From Cerasicoccus frondis (GTDB lineage Bacteria; Verrucomicrobiota; Verrucomicrobiia; Opitutales; Cerasicoccaceae), in NCBI GenBank assembly GCA_031296915.1, contig JAVDPC010000002.1, forward strand, positions 290,460 to 354,459: a DNA stretch of 64,000 bases, in the 5' to 3' direction. The first letter of the stretch is position 1. Each line of letters starts with the position of its first letter. A program made the position numbers and the translations under genes. Below are positions 1 to 11,100 of this stretch, piece by piece. The notes beneath the pieces were generated by a model that was not told the origin of the DNA, did no database searches, and worked only from the letters and a program-made list of their open reading frames with translations.

Positions 1-2129
1 TCGTATAACACAAAAACACTATGCAGGAAATCATTTGTAGCCGTGAACGATTGCCATATCTCTTCTGATTGATTGAAGGTGGCAGTAAAAGCCAAAAAAC
101 TCGAGGCCATCACTTCTGGCACGATATCAGAAGGTTGAAGCGAATCGACCACCAAACTAAAGCTAAGATAGTCATCAGGCGTTCCGCCCAAACGTGAAAA
201 AAGCGGGCTAAGGTCCAAGCGATCACCTTCTCCTTCTGCGAAATCCTTAATGATCTTATTTCCGCTCGCCGGATAAAATTGAAATACATCCTCCCCCGCA
301 CCACCAGCGATGACGTCATCTCCGGCGCCCATACGGAAAACATCTTCACCCGGTGAGCCAATAAGCGTATCGTTGCCCCAACCGCTGGCTATGATATGGG
401 CTGAGGATGTGGCGCCGCTCAGGTCCAACTCCACCGGCGATGTCAATGCGCGCAAGTCCCATAGCTTATAGAGATAGTTTGAAAGTAGATAATCAGCCAC
501 ACGGCTTTCAATCTCCGCAGAGAGCACGCGATCGAACAATACGAGCTCAAATATCTGTCCATCGGAGAAAAACTGTGAAGCCGCCCCCTCCGTGACAAGG
601 CACTCAGCGCCCACCGTAGGGAAAGCAGCCGGAAGGCTCGATTCCTGTTTCCAAGAATAAGCCAGTGATCCGTCAAATAAGTTACGGAGAATTCCCAATT
701 GGTCGTCACTCGTAACGCTAAAAAAATTATATGCATTCTTCAGAGGAGCGCTAACCGCAACCTGATCATCCTCCATTAATTGCAGGCTCTTACGATATGG
801 TTCATCGCCTCCGGTCAAACTAAGGCGAAAGTGTCCACAATTTAGAAGCGTCATGCGATCAGATGTTGCTGCGCCAAAGGAAGACGGCGGGTAAAAGGCA
901 ACGAACAAGCTATAATCAGAGTTAAGGAGCTCCCGGTCATCCCAGAAAAGGAAATCATCCAAATCAAAATCGAATGTTGGGTATGATGTATAAGGGACAA
1001 CGCCGAGGCTGGGATCGTGGCCATCGTCAGGTAGCCAATACAAATTTTGGTCATTGCCTGACAGGTCAATTACCTTTCCATCGTTCGCATTGAACGCATC
1101 TGCCTGATCAGCGTCAAACCAAGCCACTGGCGCGCTCTGGTTTAGGGAGGCGGGCGAAAATGCTTCCACCATCACGCTCAAATCACCGTATGTCGTTGGC
1201 GTTGCGTCAGCATTATCAGTGATGCTAAATACGATGGGGGCGTCGATGAAACTAGCGGCCACCTCAATAAATATGCCCCCCTGCTTCATTGATCCCAGAG
1301 TGAAGGAGTCATTTATGCCAAGTATTTCGCCCCCAAAACATCGGCCGATAGAAAGCCCAGCCGGGATCGATTGCAGAGTAAAAATGAGCTCAGAGTCCTC
1401 ACTATCCGCATCCTGCACCTGAAGATATAAACCAGATACGCCACCCAAGGTTACATCGATGGAGCTAGTCAGCAATTGAGGGGTCAGATTGGAACTAGTG
1501 GGATCGGAACCTTTGCCAAACTCCGCTGCATTATTCCAGCCATCCTCGTCGCCATCTAGCGCTGCATCTCCTGCGTAGTATGGGTTCAGGCCGTAGCGCA
1601 TTTCCCACAAATCGGGCATGCCATCGCCATCGGAATCCAACACGTCTAAATTCACCATCAGATCGAGTTCGATCTCCTCCATCTTCAGATCAAACCGCGT
1701 TTTCAGAATCGCCATATCACCATCGAGCGGAAACACAGGCGCCCCATTCAACGTAATCTCGCCGATTTCATATTCACTAAGTTCTGGCAAGACCATCAGC
1801 GTATCGCCTAAGACGTCGCTAACCGGCAGATAGGTCAACTCATACTCCAACCAATAAGAAAAGATTCCATCGGTCCCGGATGGCTTTAAATCCGTGGTCA
1901 GTGTAACCGCATTGCTTGGGTTGATGCTATTGACTAAGGTAACGGAGAGCTCGCCTTCGAACAATTGGAGCGATGTGCTATCAGAAAACTGAAAGACCTT
2001 ACCGAAAAGCACAAGGGGGGGCTCAGTAAAGCCGTTATCCTGCGCCCAGCCTGCGGACGGTCTACACGCCAAAATCAAAATAAGCCCCATGAGGACCCTG
2101 TAGCAGGAAATACAACTATAGCTATTCAT
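1..2129 (-). CDS. secreted TSP3/LamG-like/RTX repeat protein, partial (3' end beyond the window)
   Basis: Minus-strand reading frame open from the ATG at 2129 to the left edge (about 709 residues visible, no stop). The N-terminus has a hydrophobic segment (RVLMGLILILACRPSAGWAQ) that fits a signal peptide. Around residues 160-210 is an acidic calcium-binding-like motif (DSDGDGMPDLWE ... GLNP ... DGDEDGWNN) of the thrombospondin type 3 kind. Residues about 340-555 read as a concanavalin/LamG-like domain. Near residues 575-625 are RTX-type glycine/aspartate nonapeptides (GNDTLIGSPGEDVF, GAGDDVIAGGAGEDVF) followed by the usual FxxxEGDRLDLS transition. Family knowledge: RTX repeats bind calcium outside the cell and often precede a type I secretion signal. 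It starts 42 bp after the giant gene's stop, so it is probably the third gene of that operon. A surface or exported calcium-dependent protein is inferred; the substrate is unknown. Confidence 0.85.
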   Translation of the reverse strand, partial: MNSYSCISCYRVLMGLILILACRPSAGWAQDNGFTEPPLVLFGKVFQFSDSTSLQLFEGELSVTLVNSINPSNAVTLTTDLKPSGTDGIFSYWLEYELTYLPVSDVLGDTLMVLPELSEYEIGEITLNGAPVFPLDGDMAILKTRFDLKMEEIELDLMVNLDVLDSDGDGMPDLWEMRYGLNPYYAGDAALDGDEDGWNNAAEFGKGSDPTSSNLTPQLLTSSIDVTLGGVSGLYLQVQDADSEDSELIFTLQSIPAGLSIGRCFGGEILGINDSFTLGSMKQGGIFIEVAASFIDAPIVFSITDNADATPTTYGDLSVMVEAFSPASLNQSAPVAWFDADQADAFNANDGKVIDLSGNDQNLYWLPDDGHDPSLGVVPYTSYPTFDFDLDDFLFWDDRELLNSDYSLFVAFYPPSSFGAATSDRMTLLNCGHFRLSLTGGDEPYRKSLQLMEDDQVAVSAPLKNAYNFFSVTSDDQLGILRNLFDGSLAYSWKQESSLPAAFPTVGAECLVTEGAASQFFSDGQIFELVLFDRVLSAEIESRVADYLLSNYLYKLWDLRALTSPVELDLSGATSSAHIIASGWGNDTLIGSPGEDVFRMGAGDDVIAGGAGEDVFQFYPASGNKIIKDFAEGEGDRLDLSPLFSRLGGTPDDYLSFSLVVDSLQPSDIVPEVMASSFLAFTATFNQSEEIWQSFTATNDFLHSVFVLY

Positions 2130-2171
2130 AACACTACCGATGAAATCATTGTTGGCGCCTTCCCTATTAAA

Positions 2172-5100
2172 CTAGAGCCCAGCATTGGAAAAAGTTTCGA
2201 AGGCTAATTTGATGTCACTGACGTTCTCAACAAACTGGTCTAATCCATACTCGTTATCGCCGTGCAGGTAGTTACCGGGAATAATCAGCATCCACCGTGT
2301 GTTCCATACCGAACGGCCAATTAAACGTGTATTGGGCATCATCTCCTCAATGGAAACCACCTCTTCACCACTACTATGATAGGCGCGGAAGGCGCTGAAC
2401 CGCTTAATGTCGACAAAACTCCCATTCACTGAGTCAACCGAGGGAATATAGCCAACGTCCTCCAGGTGGCTGTCGTTGATGGGCAGCACATTCGGTATCG
2501 TCTGCTCAAGGATGTTCCAAGTGCGCGTCGTGGGCTCTTCTGCATCCGCTAAGCGAAGCACATCCGTACCAACTGGAATGAGATAACAACGAGGAGTCGT
2601 GGCGACCTCCGCATCATTGTAACCCTCGAACCAAACGCCCACCGAGCTAATTTTGGTCGCATAGACGGAGGGATCGTAAGCGTGGTCCTCTCCTCCTAAT
2701 TTGTGACCGAAGAAGTTCTTATTCGCGAATATCTCGGTGCCAAATTCAATCACAATCCCCGGCAATGGGCCTTCATCCCGACTCAGAGGCGGACGACAGA
2801 ATCGGCCGAACTCCGGAAGAGCCCACAGATCATCTACGCGCCGCGCCTGCAGGGCTTTCTTCCAGCGCTCATCGCTGTAATAATTACCTTCCTTGATCCG
2901 AAAGTATTCCTTGCGCAGAGAGATGTACCCCGTCTCTAACTGCGGGTTGTTAATGCCCAATTGCCCTTCCAAGCGTTCGTAGTTAAGCTTCAGCGTTGCT
3001 AGGGCTTCAGCGATACCGCCAAGACCGATACGCGGCTCTTCGCGATACCAGTGCCCCAGTGAGCGTTCCTTGATAAGACTCTCCAGCAACGACGTCACTG
3101 CATCAGGAGAATCCGGTGAAAGGCTGGTCTCGTATTCGTAAGCTTTCGCTGCCAGCCAGGCATAGCGAAGGGCATTCTCAAAGGCGTTGCGGTATTTACC
3201 TAGAGCTTCATTTCGCGCGATGCGGTAAAGCATATCCGAATAGCGATGTCGTTGAGCCTTTGATGCAAGGATCATGTTAAAGGCTTCACGCTGATCTAGG
3301 AGTCGAAAGCCTTCAGCTAATTTTGTCTTCAATTCCTGAGACTTTATCTGCAATGCCTGCGCTTTTTCAGCAATGTCCAATCGCTTTGCCTCTTCCTCAG
3401 TCAGGAGGCGCCCCAAATCTGAACCAGCCGAGGCCAAGTCTGCAAATTCAGATGATTTCCACGAATCCCATTCAAAGCGAAGTGCATCAATATCTTGACT
3501 AGTTTGGTTTAAGTGACGTGCCAGTCGCGTAGCTTCCCACCACTGATAAAAACTCTGCGATATGATCCAATCGCTGACTTTGGACGTCATTCGAGCTGCG
3601 AAAGTCAAATCGTTGGACACTCCGTTTACGGTTGGATATCCTGTATCTTTGATCTTTTGATAGTACTTTATAAATTCAAAATTCGTTTCAAAAAACTGCT
3701 CTTGGGCGTAAAGCACATTATCCAATGCTTCGAATAGAGCTTGCCCGGCAAAATACTCTCCCCATCGATGACTCTGGCGTTTGTAATTGCGCAGTAGGTT
3801 TTCCACGGTATCCGTGAGTATCGCAGCTTCTTCCAGATATTGTTCGTATTCGCGAATGCTTTCATGGAGTATGATTTCTTCTTGTAGCATTTCTCCGAGC
3901 AATATCTGGATTTCTCCGTATGCTGATCGCTTCCCCCAATCCGAGACCCCATCCCCGTTGGAATCTGGAACCTGAAATGCATAGTCCTCCGTACTGACGA
4001 AATATGCTTCGGTGGACAAAGTTGGATCTGACGATATGCTCATCAGGCCAAGGTCACTATAGAAATCCTCCGCCTCAAAATTGCCAGGGCTTTCTATATC
4101 ATTGAGCGATACAGAACTAAGCAGATAGTCATTTTTAAAGTTAGTTTTAAATTCGCTGGCTTCATCAGTTATTTCAATATACTCCTGAGCAGTATCGGGA
4201 ATGAGCGTATTAAAATCTACCGTATCGATATATAAATAAAGTTTCGTATCAGGTCCAATGTAGCCCTCTTCATAGATTTGCCCCGGCCCGATAGTACCTT
4301 CATATGGTCTGCCGAAGATTTCGATTAATCGGTTGCGGTAATCAATGTCCTGCCGAAGCGCCTCGATCTGCAAAGTCCGCGTGTCATCGGCAATACTGCG
4401 CAAGTCATTACCGGCGGCAATTGAGTATTCAAGCGCCTTGAGCGCATTGTGCGCCGCATCCTCAGCCTTGTCGTAAACTTGCTCAAAGTGGCTTCGCCCA
4501 TCATCATTAAAGGCAAAAGCATCAATATCAAAAATCATCGCATCGGGATCAAAACCCAACGGATTAAGCCCATCGCAGGCGTGGTCCAAGGCGATCTGAA
4601 GCTCATAGCCACTCATCGCAATTTCGGATATCTCAGCCTCGTTGGCGCGACGATCAATCTGATCAAGATCTTCCAACTCGGCGTCATTGGCTTCATCCGC
4701 ATCCGCTGGAACGAGCGCGTTCGCCACTACCCAATCAAATAAGGTAGCCTGTCCAGTCCTCTTACCCCACTCGGAAACGCCCCAGGCACGCGTTTCATCA
4801 GCATCGGTGTAACCCTGCCATTGGCCATCGGGGTCCTCAGTGTAGGCTTGGCGGTACGTGGCCCGAATAATCTCTACGGCCGCACTCGCTTTAGCTGCGG
4901 CAATACGAGCAAAGGACTTTTCATCCAGAAAATCGACTTCGATGACGTTGTCCAGCAGGGAGTAAAGTTCACTTCGACTTTGCCAATCAAAAGCAGGATG
5001 CTGCAACAACTCATAATGCATTCCCAGTGCGGAAAGAAAGTGCCCCCAGGCGTCTCCATGCCCCATGGGATAAAGTTCCGCAGCGTCATACTCGTTAATG

Positions 5101-8100
5101 AAGCCGTCCTCGTTGACATCCTGTATATTGTATTCCGCGTTGTAAGCCGCCTCTCCCTCTCCTTTAGTGTAATTCCAAAACAGACGATTGTAGCTGGGAT
5201 ACGCTTTGACATAATCGGCGCCTCGGAGCAGAGCCATTTCTTCCTGGAGTAGGCTTGAAACCAATCCATGGAACGCGTGCAGGTAAGCGTTAACCGAATC
5301 AATTTCCCCACCGCCATCATAAGCAGTAACGGTCATCGATATAGTCGGGTCCTGATAATCCGAGTATGCCTCACGGGCGTGGAGCTCATACAAAAACGCC
5401 AAGCGCGTTGCTGCAAATAATAGCGCCTGATTAGTGCCATCTGTCGAAGCTCCATCGATATCGAGCGTCAACGATTTGGCGCGATGGAGAATCGTTTCAT
5501 AGAGTGCGATCAAACCGACATCCTCAATGACGTCCTTGTCAGAATTGAGCGCAACATCGCCCACATACGGCCCCCCGGCTATCTGCAACTGACTGGAGTA
5601 TGTCGCCGGACTTTCATTGCCATAAAAATCGGTGTAACGCGCCTCATAAGGATTTACGCGATCAAGCACACGCTTGACCCATCCCATAATCAACTGCGGA
5701 ATATATGAATAACTCCCATCCGATTGGTATTGCGGCGAATTGGACGCCCCAGCCCATTGAAAGGGAACACGATTTCGGGGACTATCGTCGACTGTAAATC
5801 TGTCATCCTGGTCATTGATATCAACTAGCCTCCAGGAAGCATCTGCGACTAAGCCATTCGTCGTATCATTGCCCAAGCCGATATCATTTGCGTCATTAAC
5901 AGCATCGAGCTCGTCCCTTTCCCCATATCGCACGTAGAATAGCTTGTCGGATAAGGCAATATCCGGCCTTCCTCTAAATTCGATCTGATGCAAACCTAAC
6001 CCTTGAGTATAGAGCTGCCATTCTGGATCGTAGTCGCCCGAAGAGGGATCTTCTTGCGGTAGGCCCACATTGTCCAACGCATCGACTTCCCGCATCCACC
6101 ACTGATAATAAACATCTTCCGTGTTCGCGCCAAAGTCTCCTGAGTGGCGGAGGTTGATCTTTTCATCGAACACATCCTGAGCTTCGACCATTTTTATGCC
6201 TCCACGATATCGCTCCTCACCGATTTGGATAATGTGGATTGCGACCGCTCCGCCAGCATCAACATGATTATTCTCCAATAGCGTAATGTAAGCAGGTTCA
6301 TCCGAGCTTGACGTTAAAAGCTTGGGATTGGGAACTAAGGCCGCCCCCGTTCCCAGGCTACGTAAAGGATGGTAATCGCCATAGAGCGCCAGCTTAGCAG
6401 CGTCCGATGAAACATCGACATTCGCGTAACCAACAAGCCCATAACTAGCGTCATAATGGAGCGGTTGCGTCTCCAAATACGGTAGTTCATTGGCATTTAA
6501 GACGTCGAAGTCGGCAGGCTGCATTCCTGAAAGGAAAACATGCCCAGTCCGGTTGTCCGAATGGACATCCGCAGGATTGTATGTCTCCGCATCACTAAAC
6601 TCAATATATGATGGATTTTGTGACATCATATAAATTTCGTCTATCGCGGAGAATATAGCCTCACTGCCCCCCAATCCGATATCATCAATGAGCCAATCCA
6701 CAGTGAGGAATTCATACTCGCTTTCGGTTAAGACATTAGGCTCCAAGATGTGGAGTGAGATGGGCATTGCTATAAGGTCTGGATCACCACTTTCAAGATC
6801 ATTAAGCCGACCGCGAAAGACCAATTCCCCGGTCAATGAGTCGTAGTAAAATCGCTTCTGCAGCGAACCGGCCAAGCCTTTGAAATACCAGCGTGATCCA
6901 ACCACCAATATGTTCTCCGTGTAGGCCGGCGTCAACGCATCCGGCAAGTTTGACTGGGGCAGGTCTACTACGTAGCGATCCAAAGGGCGTATAAGTCTAG
7001 CAGAAAAGTGATCGAGGAATTCTTGACTATAATTCATCGCTGGATGCACGCTATCGTAAACCACCTCTCCAGCTGCCCATGCCACCACTCCAGGCAAACC
7101 TTCAGCCCCTGAATTTTCATTGAAGTATTCGCCGCCGGGATAGGTAACCGTCTCCCCCCGCTTGAGCACGGGGTAGTCATCGCGCCAATAGGTATGATAA
7201 TCCACAATGACCGAGGTCGTCGTTTTTGGGTCAAAAAATTCCCGCGATTCTGGAAGCCAGGCTAATGGCGTGCCCGTATTCACGTCGTTGATACCGTCAA
7301 AGTTTTCCTGGCTGCCAGTTTCAAACCAAAAGTCGTCCCGCATGGGGTACCAGTAGCGATAAAAGAAATTTCCATTTCCCGATACACACCAAGTATTGTC
7401 GTTTATATCGTTCCAGATAGTACGCTGAATGAAGTTGTAGCTATTCGGCAAGTTACCCCCCGATTGCTCTTCTAATATGGCCGCCCCGATAACGCGATTC
7501 AGCGGATATGGGGGAATGAGAATATCGCCAGCAAAGTACGGATAATAGAAATCGTATGTAGGGTCAGATGGTTGCGCTAACGATTCGCCAAGGCTATCAA
7601 CAGGCCCGTGTGTTGTCGGATCGAGCGCGGGAAATGGCTCGGCCCCCGAGCGGGTTTCCTCCACCTTGTACGCAGCCATTCTCCATTCTTCCGTATCGAG
7701 ATCCTGATAATCCACGAGCACCCAGGGCTCGGAAGTAAACTCCTCTGGGTTGTTGTCGTTTGTATCCAGATCGGAGTCGTTCAATCCGTATCGGTTGATC
7801 TTATTTTGCAGTGCGAAGGCGGCATCCTGGCCGAGAATAAAGCCAATATCCCCCGTTAGCTGATCCTTAATTGAAGGCGCGATCAACGCGTGTTCTTCAT
7901 TAGGATTATAACCTGCGTATTCGGGATAAGGCTGATTGTAGATAGTCAACCCACCAAACTGAGCCGGGTCGAAGACCAGTTGGTCATCACCATTCGCATC
8001 GACGCCCTCAGTGCCGAGACGGCTGGCCACATAAATACGCTTGTCTGCATGTTCGCCCTTACTGGGGAATTCCACAGTATCGTAGGTCACAAGCGCATGC

Positions 8101-11100
8101 GGCCAAGCAACATTCGGATGTAGATACTCCTCGGAGAATTTCAAAGCCTCGTACGGATTTTCATAATAATAAATGGCCAATCCCTCCTCGAAGACACCGT
8201 CCCAATTAACGGGATAAATTGGCCCCCAGGCACCAACGTCGGACTCGCGGTCATACAGCGAAGCGTTGTAATTACTAATACGATTATGAATATATCCAGA
8301 CCCCAACCCAGCGGTGTCCAGTCGTGATAGAATCCGTGTCGCAACTTCAGCATGAGCGTCAGCTTGTGGATAACCAAAGAGCGGCCGCGAATCGGTCGGC
8401 ATAAGAGAATATTTATTCTCCCCCCCCTCACCCCAGTTCTCATTGATAAAGCCGCAAAAAATCGCATCGCTACCACTGGCATTGATTGTGCCTTCATTAT
8501 CGATATCGATATAATTTCCACTGCCTTGACTGACACCATGGTCAAAGCTGAAGTAGAAATCAAGGTTGCTGGCGAGACTGTCTTCTATCATAGAGGCTGA
8601 TCGAATCTGGTCTGCAGTCCACAGTTCATCTACCGCCACAAATGAATCGATATAGCCATTGAGAGTAGTTAAGTAGTGTCCATGGATACCTCGACCAAGC
8701 GCGAGAGCAGATGCTTCTGGCGAGTTTGAGTAAAAGACTTCTTCACCCACCATGATACCATCCATGTATAGCTTAAGGTGATTCTCTGATGAATCAAAAG
8801 TGACTGCCCAGTAGTGCCAGCCATCATCTACTACTACATCATGAAATCTGTTTTCAGTGCTAAATCCAGAGTGGCCGAAATATCTTTCGCCAATATAAGG
8901 AACGCGTGCATCTTCGTCGACGCCAGAGCCTCGAAAACCAAATTCCGTCAGTGTATAGCCATCATAGTAATTAAGCCTGGATACAAACGCGATTCGATTA
9001 GCAGTGTCATCCGAAACCTCATCATCAAGCTTACACCAAAAAGCGATGGTTAAATCCTGATTTTCCACAAAGGCCAATTTGGGATTGCTTCCTCCAGACA
9101 TGAGTATGAAACCCGCATCCATCTCATCATTGACATAAAGGGCTTGTCTCTGATCGTCTTGAATTTCAGCGCTAGACACCATGCTGCCAACCGCTTCACT
9201 TGACTCGACGATTCGCACCGCGAATGCTTCACTGCTCGAATCGCCGATAGCCACGTTTGAGGGATCGGGTGTGTAGTTGAAAAGCAGTACGCTGCGGCCC
9301 GACTCAGTAGCCATAAACTCACCGGAATCACTGTCGGTAACTGACGAAGCTTCGGTATAGGTCTGTTCTACAAAAAACCAGCGATCAGCATCATTCGCAT
9401 CAAGTTGAACTGGAGGCGTTTTTTCTTCCTGCACATTATATAGGTAATTATAGTGAGCAGTCGGGGACCCGGGAAAGGCGTCGCTCACATCCTCAAAAGT
9501 CACGCTTTTAGTCGCAGCGCCATTCACGTCCATTTGGCTGCCATCTTCATTCTCTAGGAACCAATAAGCTTGCTCCGTATCACCTGGAAATCCCGAAATG
9601 ATTTCGACCAAGAAGGACTCATCCTGAATTTCATCCTGCCACTCCAAGCGATAGATGCCCGGCTGCAGTGGCAGTAATTGCTCTCCAACCTCATCCCATT
9701 GTATCTTAAGACTGCTTCCAGTTCCTTCATCGCTTTCAAAAAGTCGCTGTTCTTCTAGCAGACTCGGGCCAGAGCCATATTTTTCGAGCACCGCGCCATC
9801 TGGTAAATTCGGCACAAGCTGAAGATTTGCCGCAGTGGAATCAGATACATCCAAGACATCTCCCAGCGGCACAATTGCTCGAAAGCGAGTTTTGTCATAG
9901 AGAAACGTAAGACTACCAGTATTGTCGACATTGCTCACAAGAAATTCACGCGTAACGTTGCCGCTCTCATCGATGCTGTCTTCAAGGCTATAGAATTCGG
10001 GACAATCGATAAAGAGCCCAAGTTTACCGGTCACACCATTCAATGAGTAGCGACGATCATCTGTACGATAACGTGAGCCGACAATTACATCACAACCGCC
10101 TTTCACCCAATAGCTGCTAGAACTGTCCTGAATTACGTCATTAACGTCACCTTCGGAAGAAACGAAAGCCAAACCGGTGAAATGGGAGCCTGAAAGCCCG
10201 TCTTCACTAAGTCCGTGAGTGGTATTTAGCGTAATTTGGAACTGCAGATCCCAACTGAAAATAATCCTTAGCCAGTCATTAATGATATAATTTCCGGTGG
10301 AAGCGCGACTGCCACTCTGCAATGGTCTTTTGGTAAATGTATATGGGAAAAGCTCATCGACTAAGCCTTGTGATTCCACACCAGGAATCAGGACGGAAGC
10401 AGAAATATATTTGAACTCAACCGAGTTGCTCGCGGTGGACAAATTGTTGTCAGACACCCAAGCATCAACACTCACGACATCTCCGACTTCGTCATATGAT
10501 ACGTCATCGAAGGTCATTTCCAGCTCCAGGCCTTGGGCTTGTCCGGCGTAATCCTGCGTCTTCATGCTATCGACCACATCGCTCATATCGAGCGCGCGTC
10601 CCCAAACACGAAAATTATCCATACAGGCGTTTAGATGATGATATCCATCATGACTCCCAATCCATAAACATGTTTGTAAGGGAGTGTGTTGATCAACTAG
10701 ATAGTCCTCTGTCGCAAACAACTCACCATCGATGTACAGGCCTATCGCGCTACTATTGTTGTTGGTGAGATCGAAAGACACGCTGACCACATAATGATGC
10801 CAATCCCCATCAGTTACCTTATCCGTGTGCCAATCATGAATAGAGGAGCTATTCAACCCGAAGCCAATAAACCTTAGTCTATTTTCACTAGGCTTACAGG
10901 TCATAATTAGATAATCACCGTTCTGGCCAGTGTGCGTGTAGTCTTTAAGAAAGATACGTTCCTCTGTGTTTGAAGTCGACTCCTCATGTCGCATCCAAAA
11001 GTCAAAAGTAAATCCGTCACCGCTAATATCAACGCCCGAATCACCAGCTACAGGTTCCAAACCTCCCTTTCCTCCAAATTCATCTTTGATCTTACCGCTG

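Noticed and set aside
4821-5320. Long antisense frames (143 and 148 codons) within the giant gene
   Set aside because: They lie wholly inside a well-supported 3434-codon gene, lack any family pattern and are expected by chance in such a long frame.
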